Positions 20,421 to 30,900 of a stretch of DNA of 46,068 nucleotides are shown here, piece by piece (position 1 is the stretch's first letter; the number at the start of each line of letters is the position of its first letter). This DNA is from Phanerochaete sordida. Taxonomy: Eukaryota > Basidiomycota > Agaricomycetes > Polyporales > Phanerochaetaceae. The position numbers were made by a program, and so were the translations under genes. The notes beneath the pieces were generated by a model that ran no database searches, was not told the origin of the DNA, and worked only from the letters and a program-made list of their open reading frames with translations. Where the stretch lies: contig BPQB01000140.1 in NCBI GenBank assembly GCA_019973155.2, positions 1 through 46,068 of the forward strand, written 5' to 3'.

Positions 20421-20898
20421 GATATGTAGTCACGGTCAGAAGATGGGTTCGATGCAGAGTGGACGCATCAGGATGGGGTATGTTTGGAGGAAAACGCTAG
20501 GGCGCCTCAGCTTGCGGCACAAACCTTGTTAGAGAGCAGCAGTTCTTGGCTTAATCAGGCTGAAACTGCGTCATCATGCGCGGAGTTTCATATCATTTTA
20601 GGTCAACATCAGGAACCTAATTTATCGTTTCTGTCTCAATGACGTCCATTTTTGGGTCGCCTTGAGGTAAGACCTGGCCGCCATCTCTGTCCACCGCCTC
20701 CACCTCCTTGCACCCTATCTTTTGCGTGCGTGCCTCTAGCTCATTTCTCAGGCAGAACAGCTCCCAGCGGATCGTCAAGCTCGGAAGCGTGGAGGCTGAG
20801 CACGGCAGGCACCGACTCCAGGGCAAATCGACTACGCTTCACAGCCTCCGCCAAGCGGTTCTTATACCCTCCTTGCAGCGCACACGAATTCATCTACG
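20421..20898. other. Divergent intergenic region, GNAT / chitin synthase
   Basis: Presumably holds both promoters and the chitin synthase leader. An open frame from 20708 runs into the synthase but lacks coding character upstream of the chosen ATG. No other feature seen. Confidence 0.5.
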
Positions 20899-23800
20899 AT
20901 GTCGCATTATCCTCCTGTACGTGGCAGGCACTTTTCTCTTGAGGCCTAACTCATATCTGGAGAAGTACGACGACAGAAACACGTATCACGACGACGGGTA
21001 CGGAGCGTATCCTCCTGCGGCTCCCAATCCCTACGAACAGCATCCCTCGACGACGCCAAACCCTTACGATGTACACCCATCACCATCTCCCAATCCATAT
21101 GAACATGAACATCAGGCCTTCCAACCCATTCACACAGACCCGTTCGCTGTGCCTGGGCAGCCCGCCACGGAGGGCTACCACTCTCCACCGCTGCAGCCGC
21201 AGACGGGTTTCCTCGACCCCTACCAAAACCATCTCCATGCGACGTCACCACCTCCAATCCACCCGGGCATGCAGCCATCGCCAGTCCCATCGTCATACAC
21301 GTTGAAGGACAGCGTGCACTACGATGGTGCGGAGCAGCCAGAAGACTTCGAGGATACTGGCGACATACCCCTGTTGCGCCGCGACAATCCGCCGCTCAAC
21401 ATGCCCGGCGGCGAGTACGACCCTGTCCTGCCAGACGATAGGTCCGAGAGCAACATCCGGTACGGGCGCATCCCGCAGCGCGTGCCGCGTCGGTACAAGA
21501 CAATCAAGAAGGTCGAGCTCTTCCACGGCAACTTCGTGCTCGACTCGCCCACGCCGACCAAGCTGCTGCAGATGTCCGCGCAGAAGAATGAGCGCGAGTT
21601 CACACACATGCGCTACTCTGCGGCGACGTGCGACCCGAACGACTTCAAGGACAGCGGCTTTACGCTGCGCCAGGTGCACTACGACCCGCCGCGCCGGACG
21701 GAGCTCTTTATAGTGATGACGATGTACAACGAGGACGAGGAGCTCTTCTGCCGGACCATGCACGGTGTCATGAAGAACGTCGCGCATCTCTGCAAGCGCG
21801 ACCGCAGCAAGACGTGGGGAAAGGAGGGCTGGAAGAAGGTCGTGGTCTGCATCGTGTCTGACGGCCGGCAGAAGATCAACTCGCGGACATTGAGCGTCAT
21901 CGCGACCATGGGTGCGTACCAGGACGGCATCGCGAAGGTACGTCGGCCCTTGTCTTTGCTGTGCCGTGCGAGCCCTGACGGTTGTCGCGTGCCAAGAACG
22001 TCGTGAACGGAAAGGAGGTCACGGCCCACATCTATGAATACACGACGCAGAGTGAGTGTTATGCGGCCGTCCGATGACTCATGTGCTGACGTGCGCACAG
22101 TCTCCGTGTCGCCCTCCATGAAAATCGAAGGCGCGGAGAAGGGCTTCGTCCCCGTGCAAATCATTTTCTGCCTGAAGGAGAAGAACCAGAAGAAGATCAA
22201 CTCGCACCGCTGGTTCTTCAACGCCTTCGGGCCGATTCTGGAGCCCAACGTCTGCGTGCTGCTCGACGTGGGCACCATGCCCGGCCCGACCTCGATCTAC
22301 CACCTGTGGAAGGCGTTTGACATCAACTCGAACGTCGGCGGCGCCTGCGGCGAGATCGTCGCGCTCAAGGGCAAGTACGGACAGAACCTGATCAACCCGC
22401 TCGGTACGTCCGCCGTTCGCGAACGCTCGGGCGCAGTAAACTGATGGGCAATGTGACCAGTCGCGGCGCAGAACTTCGAGTACAAGATGTCGAATATCTT
22501 GGATAAGCCCCTCGAGTCCGTGTTCGGCTATATTTCTGTGCTTCCTGGTGCCTTCAGTGCCTACCGGTACATCGCGTTACAAAACGATGTTACCGGAGAA
22601 GGGCCGCTGCAAAAGTATTTCTTGGGCGAGAAGATGGTACGTCTCGTGACTGCCGAGGATCATATTTGGCGCTGACTAGCTTCCCTACAGCACGGTGCGG
22701 GAGCGGATATCTTTACGGCAAATATGTATTTGGCAGAGGACCGTGTAAGTTGTAGAGTTACCCTTCCTGCGGCTCTGTCTCACGAGTACCTCCCCAGATC
22801 CTCTGTTGGGAACTTGTATCCAAGCGTGGTGGCTCATGGATTCTGCACTACGTGAAGTCTGCATACGCTGTGACCGATGTGCCTGACCAGGTCAGCCGCG
22901 CTCCGGCTCCATGCAGGTTCGGTAGCCAAACTGACGTGCGTTCAGGTCCCGGAGTTGATCTCGCAGCGGCGGCGCTGGTTGAACGGCTCCTTCTTCGCTG
23001 CCATTCACAGTACCGTCCACTTCCATTACATCTACCGCTCGGCCCACAGCTTCCTGCGGAAGTTCTGGATTCACGTGGAAATGCTATACCAGCTGTTCAA
23101 CCTCATCTTCTCCTGGTTTGCCCTTGTGCGTCTCCAGCATTCCGCGTGCGGCAGGCGTGTCTCTGACCACGGCTCGTCTAGGGAAACTACTATATCTCGT
23201 TCATCGTTCTCAGCGAGTCACTGGAAGACCCGTCGTTCAACCTCAAGGGTATCCACATCGCGAACGTCATTCTCGAGTACCTGTACATGGGCCTCCTCGT
23301 CATGTGCTTCTTGCTTGCGCTTGGTAACCGGCCTCAAGGAGCAAAGTGGTTCTACACCATAGCCTTCATCGGCTTTGCAGTGATCACGGTGTACATGACC
23401 GTAAGTGGCAGCAACTCTTATCGACAGCGCGAATCTCGCTGATCCGTCCGCTGTATTAGATCGCTGCCTTCTTCCTCGCGTTCAAGGGCGTCGACAATCT
23501 CGTGAAGTCGGACGGACTCTCCGTCTCCGGTCTGTTCGCGAACGCCATCTTCCGTAACATCGTTATCTCCCTGCTCGCCACGCTGGGGCTGTACATCCTT
23601 GCTTCCCTCATCTTCGTGAGTTACCCGCGCATCCCGCATTCGGCAGGAGTGCTCAACTTCTGGCTGCCGCTCGACAGTTCGAGCCATGGCACATGATTAC
23701 CTCCTTCATTCAGTACCTGCTCCTGGCGCCTTCGTACATCAATGTTCTCAACGTATACGCGGTACGTGATCCTGTGTGCCGTCGGCCTCTCGTAACTAAC

Positions 23801-24637
23801 GCCCCTTGCGCAGTTCTCCAACGTGCAGTGAGTATTTTACAGCATGCAGCTCCACGCGCATCAGGCTCAATTGGTCATGCAGCGATGTTTCGTGGGGTAC
23901 GAAGGGCGATAACAAGATTCAGACGGACCTTGGTGTCGTAAAAACAGGGAAGAACAAGAACGAGGTCGAGGTCGACATCCCGACCGCGGAGACAGATATC
24001 AACGCCGCCTATGAAGACGCCATCGCGGTGTTGTCGACGAAGCCTCCGAAATCGGACTCGAAACCCGATCCAGCGACCGAGCAGGAAGACTACTATCGCA
24101 GCTTCCGGACAAAGTGAGTCGTTTCCTGCTATCTCACGCTCGTTCGCGGAGTCTCACACCGGACCTGCTCTTCCAGCGTGCGTCTCAGGCCTCATGGGAC
24201 AGATTTCCGCGGGTGGCTAACGGCAGGCTATGCATTTAGGTTCTGCTCGCCTGGACTCTGTCGAACGTGAGTGTGCCGCGTGATTATCGATACTTGTGCG
24301 GGCGTGCTGATCTCGCGCTCTCCTAGGCCCTGCTGGCGGCCATCATTGTGTGCGTGCTTCGCGAAACCCTATCGTGCATACGGGCCCCCGTGCTGACACT
24401 GCGCTGTTGCGGCTGTGCCATGCAGCACCGCGACAGGCAAGGCGTCCGACAAGGGCGCGCACAACACCGTCAGCGGCTACATGGCCTTCCTCCTCTTCTC
24501 CGTCGCGGGCCTCGCACGTGCGTACCTCCCCGCGCAGCCTCTCGTCCGCCGCGCACCCGCTGACGCGCCGCCCGATAGTCGTCCGTTTCATTGGCTCGAC
24601 GACGTACATGCTCGTACGGCTATTCGCTGGCGAATAA
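20899..24637 (+). CDS. Chitin synthase, family GT2, 919 aa
   Basis: Polymerises GlcNAc from UDP-GlcNAc into wall chitin at the plasma membrane. Exons: 20899-20916, 20963-21937, 21997-22051, 22101-22403, 22461-22636, 22691-22744, 22798-22890, 22946-23125, 23182-23400, 23460-23615, 23678-23761, 23814-23827, 23883-24113, 24177 (one base), 24240-24266, 24327-24349, 24426-24517, 24579-24637. The N-terminus is Pro/Tyr/His-rich with NPYE-type repeats. The catalytic part has SDGRQKIN (from residue 305), AEDRIL (about 524) and QRRRW (565-569). Several membrane helices follow, with [13 protein letters not shown] (774-786) between them, and the end is [11 protein letters not shown]. Length and the absence of a myosin domain fit classes I-III; basidiomycete class assignment needs a tree. 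A one-base exon is required at N853. Confidence 0.92.
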
Positions 24638-25139
24638 AGCGGCCCTACCCTTGTTGGGATTTGATCTGGGCGTGCCCCGGTCTTCCTTCTGCTTGTGCTA
24701 TCGCAGGCAAGTATTTACGCGCGCATCTAGGACTCTCCTTCTCTGTCTGTTCTCCGCTCCGTGTTCTCGAACTCTGTTCTCGCGCACAGTCGTTGGTGAT
24801 GTAGTATACCCGATGTCCATTAAGCAGTATAAAGATAACTATGATACCAGGAGTGGCGCCGACTGTCCGACTTTGCTCCGTCTGACATGTTATACAGGGT
24901 GAATGAAGCACGGAACGCGTAGCAAGGGGTGCGATGGACGAATGAATGCTAGTGGTACAACAATGGATGCGTGGATGGTGATCGTTGGAGGTTCGTGAAC
25001 GCTGTTCTAACCCGACTTAGCCCCAGAGAAACAGAGGAAGGAAATACAAATGGAAATGAGGAATAATGTTAGATGTGCCGCGAGTATCTGCTTCCGGCGC
25101 GCCGCCAAGGGTGGTCGCGAAGACATGGCGGTTGGACGG
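24638..25139. other. Convergent gap, chitin synthase / Ser-rich gene
   Basis: 3' flanks of two converging genes. No further gene, repeat or RNA recognised. Confidence 0.55.
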
Positions 25140-25697
25140 TCAGCGTCCGCCCTTGCTCTGCAGCCGACCGCGCGTCAGCAACCCTCCGCGCGCGCAGGAA
25201 CAGGGCACACGTACGGATGAGCTCTTGGACTTGCGCCGTGGGATGACGAGCGCCTCCTCATCGGGGAGCTCCAAGGGGCAGTTGAGTGGCGACGTCGGCG
25301 TCGACTGCGGGCAGGGCCGTCAGCACTGGGGGCGCGCACGGGCAGAGAGGGGGCGTGACGTACGAGCGGCGACGTGGGCGACCCGGGCAGCTTCTGGCGC
25401 GTGGCCTGCAGCGCGGTGTGCAGCTGTGCACGGGTGGCGTCAGTGGCTGGCCTGCGCGCAGCGGGGCGGGGCACGCACCTTGGCCTCGCTGGCCTGCTTC
25501 GTGCGCCCGAGGTTGCCGTAGTGCACCATGTCGCTCGTGACGGCGGTCATCGTCGGGAAGGACGAGAGCGAGTGCGTGAAGCTCGGGAGCGCGGTGATGG
25601 GGGACGAGGGCGTGCTCGACGCGGACGAGGTGGCAGACATGTCTGAGTAGAGGGAGAGGCTGGAGCTCGAGTGGGAGGAGAATGTGCTGTGCGGCAT
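25140..25697 (-). CDS. Small Ser-rich protein, 128 aa, unknown function
   Basis: Exons 25697-25479, 25423-25364, 25304-25215, 25157-25140, all phase 0 with GT-AG ends, ending SKGGR-stop. The N-terminal half is Ser/Thr-rich (SSHSSSSLSLYSDMSATSS). The centre is more ordered (VTSDMVHYGNLGRTKQASEAK, then a short helix LHTALQATRQKL). The end has an acidic patch (ELPDEEALVIP) and basic RRKSKSSSSKGGR. No signal peptide or membrane segment. An in-frame ATG at 25775 would add 26 residues, but that stretch looks like a pyrimidine-rich leader. Not recognised. Confidence 0.6.
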
Positions 25698-26436
25698 CTT
25701 CTGGGCTCGCAGCGGGGGAAATATAGGTGTGGAGGTGGGGGAGGGACAAAGGCGGGAGATGAACTGTGCGAACACGATGTGGGCTGCTAAAGCACAAAGC
25801 GGACTGTCCGTGTGGAAGGCGCTATGGCAGCGCCCTTTTCATAAGCCCCGTCATTAAAGGTACGCTGGTACTGGGTTGAGGCTCAGTCCGCGCACCGCGT
25901 GCCCCGGGAGTAGCGGCATGTTTGGACGCCTTCGTACCCGGATACAGATAGAGCTGGGGAACACGCGGTGGTTGCCGGACCCGAGGAGTCACGGCCTGCG
26001 CGGGCATGCGATTGCAGGGCCTGCATGGCGGACAAGCCGGCCGAGCGGCGTGCTGATGCGGACGAGAACAGAAAGCTTGAGCGAAAGTCGAAATTGGGAG
26101 CCAAAGAGGTGTGACCGGCCAAGGCACGAGTGAGCGCGGGAGACAAGGAAAGAGCAGCCGCCGGCTGCGTGTCCAAGGAAGAGATCATCTCATAATCACC
26201 GACAGAACAGCGAGGCCAAGATCGATTTCCAGTGACTCAACTACACGCCCCTCGCTCCTTTGTCCCTGTCGGATCTATGGCGAAGACACTGACTCTAATC
26301 CCTGTTCCCCGCCTGGAATGGCAACCTATGCCTATTGCGATGCACGCACATCAGCGATATGCGGGGCGCGGAAGAAGAGTGCCGGCCATACCGTGTACGT
26401 GCTCCCAGCCAATAACGTAGCGCAGTCACCATGCCT
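25698..26436. other. Gene-free interval
   Basis: Promoter of the Ser-rich gene on the left and the 3' flank of the F-box gene on the right. No convincing coding sequence, repeat or RNA gene was found. Confidence 0.5.
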
Positions 26437-27574
26437 TCAGAAGTGTCGCCAGAGGCTTTCACGTTGCGCGTAGCGTGGGCCGGGCACTGACTCGCCCTTC
26501 CATTGTCCGCCGTCTTCGTCGCAGCGCCAGATCGTCTCGCTCACGCCTTGCCAAAAGACAATCCGGTTGAGCGTTGGACAATAGGTGCGGAGTTCGGTCG
26601 CCAGCAGACGGTAGGCGTGGGGCATCATGGGGCTGTTCTGCCAATGCGCGACGTCCACCTGCAGAGTCTCGAGCCTCGAGAAGCTCAGCAGCGATCGGTG
26701 GAAGTGGTGACGCTGCGTGGCAGCCTAAAAGTCAATATCGATGCTGTCATACATGGCGGAGAGCACGCACGTCTGTTAGGGGCAGCGACAGCACGCCCAA
26801 GTGTCGCAGCGTCGTTCCCAGAGTCGACGAGCCGAGAACGCGCAGGGCGTCCGCCGCGAGGAACTCCGGCACAGCAATGACGTGAAGGCTGCGGATCGTC
26901 TTGTTCGCACTGGCCATTGCCTCTAAGAAGCTGGGGAAGAGCGGTGCGTTGTCGTCGTCGATCATGAAAGACAGGCGGAGGATGTTAGAGGGGAGGAGGT
27001 CGAACGCGACGTGCATGGGCACTTCCACGGTCTCGAGCGCAGGCAGACTGCCGGGTTGTGGTGCGCGGTGGGGATACGCGTCTTCATTTGGGCCAGTGAC
27101 CACGTACATGAACTTCAGGCGTTCTTGTCGCTCAAGGAAGGTCACGACCTTGTCATCCCACCGGAAGTTCAGGTATGCGTCAGTCAGTTGGAAGGGCAAC
27201 TGCGCCTGGAAAATCCACGTGTTCGATAAAGAGTCGTCGTACAAGTACAGATTCTCCAGGTTTGTCATCTTGGTGAGGACGGATTGTACGAGTCGCCAGA
27301 ATGCCTCCGGCAAAGGCGTTCGCTGACAGAGGCGGTGGTCTTGCCAGAGCCAGAATCTCTTCACGTACGCGCAGCGGGCGAAGTCTTGTGCCTGCAGAGC
27401 TTGGCAGACGTGAAAAGCCACGGCATTGTCGCGTAGGTTGAGGACTTCATAGAGCCTGGATTCAGCGAGCGGCTGGAGTTGTTTGGACGTACGGCTGAGG
27501 ACCAGAAGTACGTGTTGATGAGAGAACGAGGCAATGTTGTCTAGAACCTCGACAGGGAGCACTCCATCCTGCAT
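26437..27574 (-). CDS. F-box protein, 363 aa
   Basis: Exon 1 is 27574-26771, exon 2 is 26724-26437, with a 46-nt GT-AG intron (GTGCGT...TTTTAG). The N-terminus resembles an F-box (LPVEVLDNIASFS, LVLSRTSKQLQPLAESRLYEVL, residues about 5-45), which would contact Skp1 in an SCF ubiquitin ligase. The rest has the alternating hydrophobic pattern of degenerate LRR-like regions seen in many basidiomycete F-box proteins (LENLYLYDD, LETVEVPMHV, LRHLGVLSLPLTD), and would bind the target. An upstream in-frame ATG at 27736 is possible, but an acceptor-like CTGTAG lies between. Divergent from the EB1 gene with about 325 bp between starts. Confidence 0.75.
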
Positions 27575-27898
27575 CTTGGGTCTACAGAGGGTGTGTCTGG
27601 AGTGCATGAATTTACGTGAACGGTGGCGGCATAGAGCTCTGAATGTAAACTCACCTGGGCCCGTATGCTCCGCGGCACCCGCTTTCGACAAAAAGGTATC
27701 AAATATCGCGCAGATGAAACGTCGGAGGCTGCCCAAGTGAGGGTAGCGAGGAGCGGGGCTGCCGTCGAGGAGATGGTGGTTGGGGAAAGAAGGAGTTGGG
27801 CGGCAAGCGGAAAGTCAACGCTTGTCACCGCCCACCATCTCGGATCCATCGCTGTCCCTGCCACTCTCCCCTTCTCTCCTCCAGGCCGGACCAACAAC
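27575..27898. promoter_or_regulatory. Bidirectional promoter region, F-box / EB1
   Basis: The only space between two divergently transcribed genes. It is pyrimidine-rich just before the EB1 ATG. No specific factor site is claimed. Confidence 0.5.
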
Positions 27899-28986
27899 AT
27901 GGGCGAATCGCGGACAGAACTCGTGGCGTGGCTCAACGACCTGCTGCAGCTCAACTACACGAAAATCGAGCAGTGTGGAACCGGAGGTGCCTACTGCCAG
28001 ATCATGGACTCGATTTACGGTCAGGCCCTTCAGTCTGTCGCACGCGGGTGCTCGTGCGGCATACTGACGACTGCTCTGCTTTGCCTGTAGGCGATGTCCC
28101 AATGGCGCGGGTGAAGATGAATGCCAAGCACGAGTACGAGTTTATCGCGAACTTCAAGATCCTCCAGAATATCTTCCGAGCCAAAAAGATCGACAAGGTG
28201 CGCTGCCCAGCGTCGTGTCATAGCCCTCGTAAGCTCACCCCACCGCGCAGCCGATCCCCGTCGAGAAGCTCGTGAAGTGCAAGATGCAGTACGTCCGCCG
28301 CCGCTGACGCGCACGCGCCGCTGACGGCTCGCGCAGGGACAACCTCGAGTTCATGCAGTGGGCGAAGCGCTTCTGGGATGCCAACTACGGCGGGCAGGGC
28401 TACGACCCCGTCGCGCGGCGCAAGGGCGCGCCGACGGACACGCCCGCGACGATCGCGCCGCTCGCGCCCTCGCGCACGGCGGGCCTCGGCGCCGGCTCCG
28501 CGCGCGCAGGCGGTCGCACGCCCATCGGCGGGCCGCGTGCGTCGTCCGCGCAGCCCGAGCAGCTGCAGCAGATGCGCGCGCAGCTCGCGGACATGTCGCA
28601 GCACCTGGAGGGCCTCGAGAAGGAGCGTGACTTCTACTTTGCCAAGGTGCGTCGCCTGTCTCTTGGCTGTTCCCTGCCGTGCCGCTACGCCCAAGCCAGC
28701 GAGCGAAGACGAGAGTCGGCCTGCTTACCCTTGCGCTGTTATCGCCGTGTCACGTGATCGCTCATGTCCGTCCCTAGCTCCGCGACATCGAGATTCTGGT
28801 CCAGCAGCAAGTCGAGGTTCTCGAGGGAGAGGGCAAGGATGACGTGACGCTGCGTGAGATCCAGAAGATTCTGTACTCGACCGAGGTGCGTCGTGTCGTT
28901 TCTCCTGGCTCAGTCCAGGCTGACGCTAATGCTAGGACGGCTTCGAGGTTCCGGAGCAGGCTCTCGACGAAGAGGAGACATTCTAA
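27899..28986 (+). CDS. mal3: EB1-family microtubule plus-end tracking protein, 244 aa
   Basis: Exons 27899-28019, 28091-28197, 28251-28288, 28337-28646, 28778-28885, 28936-28986, all GT-AG. The N-terminal calponin-homology domain (residues about 1-115) shows the EB1 landmarks: [74 protein letters not shown] Ser/Gly/Arg-rich linker follows. The C-terminal coiled coil and EB1 homology domain include [20 protein letters not shown] and ILVQQQVE. The protein ends DEEETF, close to the EEY/F tail that CAP-Gly proteins bind. It should form dimers that track growing microtubule ends; the fission yeast and budding yeast equivalents are Mal3 and Bim1. The length is normal for fungal members. Confidence 0.93.
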
Positions 28987-29369
28987 GAAGAGAATTTGCC
29001 CTGTTCACGCCTTTCTGTACGGTCTTAGAACGCTATCATCCGTTTAGTCCACCCCTCGCCCCCGTCCCACAGATTATATTCCCCTCATTCTGGCTCGTTC
29101 GTCCTAGTAATGTCATTCGGAATCCCACTCGTTGTGCAAGTATCATCGACATTTAAATCTCATCATTTTTGAGTATCGGCAGACCATGTGGAGGTCCCAG
29201 TGAATATACAAGAAGCCCTTTACGTATGGACAAAATGGTTCGTGAAAAGACGTGGCGGTCGTGACTCGTGAGTGGTGTCTATGCTACAAGGTGCACCTCG
29301 GTGCTCGAATGCGGGTAATAAAGAATAAGTTAGGGTATGGGAAGGGCGAAAGTTCGGAAGGGTGACAGC
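28987..29369. other. Convergent gap, EB1 / MFS transporter
   Basis: 3' untranslated regions of two converging genes. Nothing else recognised. Confidence 0.5.
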
Positions 29370-30900
29370 CTATACTCGCGCGAGGAGTCGCGAATCGAGG
29401 CGCAGGCGCACCCAGAGGAAGAAGAAGGACCCGAGGAGCACCGTCGCCCCACTGAAGACGATCATGCCGATGTACGAGCCGTGCGCGGCGCGGAGCAGCG
29501 CCCCCGCGGCGGGCTCGCCAGCGAGCGACCTGCGAACGTCCTAGTCAGCTTCGCACAGACACAACAACAGAGGCGGCGACTCACGGGAACGCGAGCACGC
29601 TGTACAGCAGGCCGATGCGCGTGCCGATGTGGCGCACGTCCGAGATCTGCGCGACACACGGCACGACGAGCGCGTTGAACGCGCCGCTCGCGAAGCCGAA
29701 CACGGCCGCGAACGCGACGCACCCGCCGAGGCCGTGCGCGAGCGGCCAGCCCGCGAGCACCGCGACGCCCGCGGCGGCGGCGGCGGGCACGAGCACGTTG
29801 AAGCGCCCCGCGCGGTCCGCCGCGCACGCGGGCACGAGGCGGCCGAGCGTGCCCGCGCCGTTGAGCGCGGCGAGCACGTAGAACGCGGTGGCGCGCGGCG
29901 CGCCGTGTGCGACGGCGTACGAGACGATGTAGAAGTTCGGGACGAAGAGCCCGAGCGCGATGCACGCGCTGCCGGCGACGAGGAGCACGAAGTTCGTGTC
30001 GCGCCACGGCGCGGCGGGGAGCCACGGCGCGGGCGCCGTGCGCGGCGCGAGGCGGCTCGAGACGGTGCAGCAGGCGATGCCGCAGAGGAGCAGGCAGGTG
30101 AAGCCCGAGATGCGCACGCCCCAGCCGAAGCCGACGGAGATGAAGAGGCGTTGGAGCATGATCGGGTACACGACGCCGCCTGGCGGACGGTCAGTGGCTA
30201 GCTGGCGGAGGAGAGATGCAGCGACGTACCGACGCCGGACCCAGAGATGGCGATTCCTAGTGCCGTGGCGCGGTACCGTTTGAAGTGCGTTGAGACCGCC
30301 GAGAGCGAGGGGTAGAACCTGGGGACCGTGTCAGCCTGGGCTCACATGCAGCAGCGCGGGGCGACCTACAGCATGCCGACGCCGAGGCCAAAGAGGATGC
30401 CCTGCGAGAGGATGTACTGGTAGTACGTCTCGCAGATGCTCGTGACCATCGTGCTGGCGACAAGCACCAGGGTGCCAGGTATCATCAGCATCCGCGGACC
30501 ATAGGCATCAAAGATGCGTCCCACGAAGCCGCCCTGCGACTCATCATAAGCATCACGGAAATGAGTTGCGTGGGGGCAGACTTGCCGAAAAGAAAAACAT
30601 CCAGAGCTGGATGGAGCCTATCCATGATACTGTCGACGGTGCGAAGCTTTGCAGCTGGTGTTCCGTGTACCATGACTGGAAGGTGCCGAAGGAGCTCAGT
30701 TGGCCAAAGGTGCACATGAGGGCGAGGAATGCCCCGAAGACGGTGAGCCATGCTCTCCAGCCGCCGTCGGGATATTCGTCGTCGACTTGCTTGGATGTGT
30801 CGGAGAGCGTGCCCTCGTAGAAAGTGCTCTGTGGCTTCTCCATCTCCGAGTCGAAGGAGGGCCGCTTCCCTGCCTCGACGTCGGTAGTTGTTTGGGACAT
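29370..30900 (-). CDS. MFS transporter, monocarboxylate-permease (MCT/MCH) type, 440 aa
   Basis: Exons 30900-30586, 30533-30370, 30318-30230, 30179-29585, 29529-29370. Intron 1 has a GC donor (TCG|GCAAGT); the others are GT-AG. A hydrophilic N-terminus of about 42 residues leads to PDGGWRAW (44-51), the first-helix signature of the MCT family. Twelve helices are expected; recognisable pieces are GGFVGRIFDAYGPR (loop 2-3), YYQYILSQGILFGLGVGM, YRATALGIAISGSGVGG, and a C-terminal half with LNGAGTLGRLVPACAADR. It likely moves a small organic anion or related solute across the plasma membrane; S. cerevisiae Mch proteins of this type do not import monocarboxylates well, so the substrate is open. 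It ends LLARV-stop. Confidence 0.88.

Noticed and set aside
20708..20898. Upstream extension of the chitin synthase frame
   Set aside because: A splice from MSHYPP (20899-20916) into 20963 gives a typical N-terminus; the extension would read leader and intron sequence.
27575..27736. Longer N-terminus for the F-box protein
   Set aside because: The added 54 residues lack similarity to F-box starts and cross an acceptor-like CTGTAG; kept only as an alternative.
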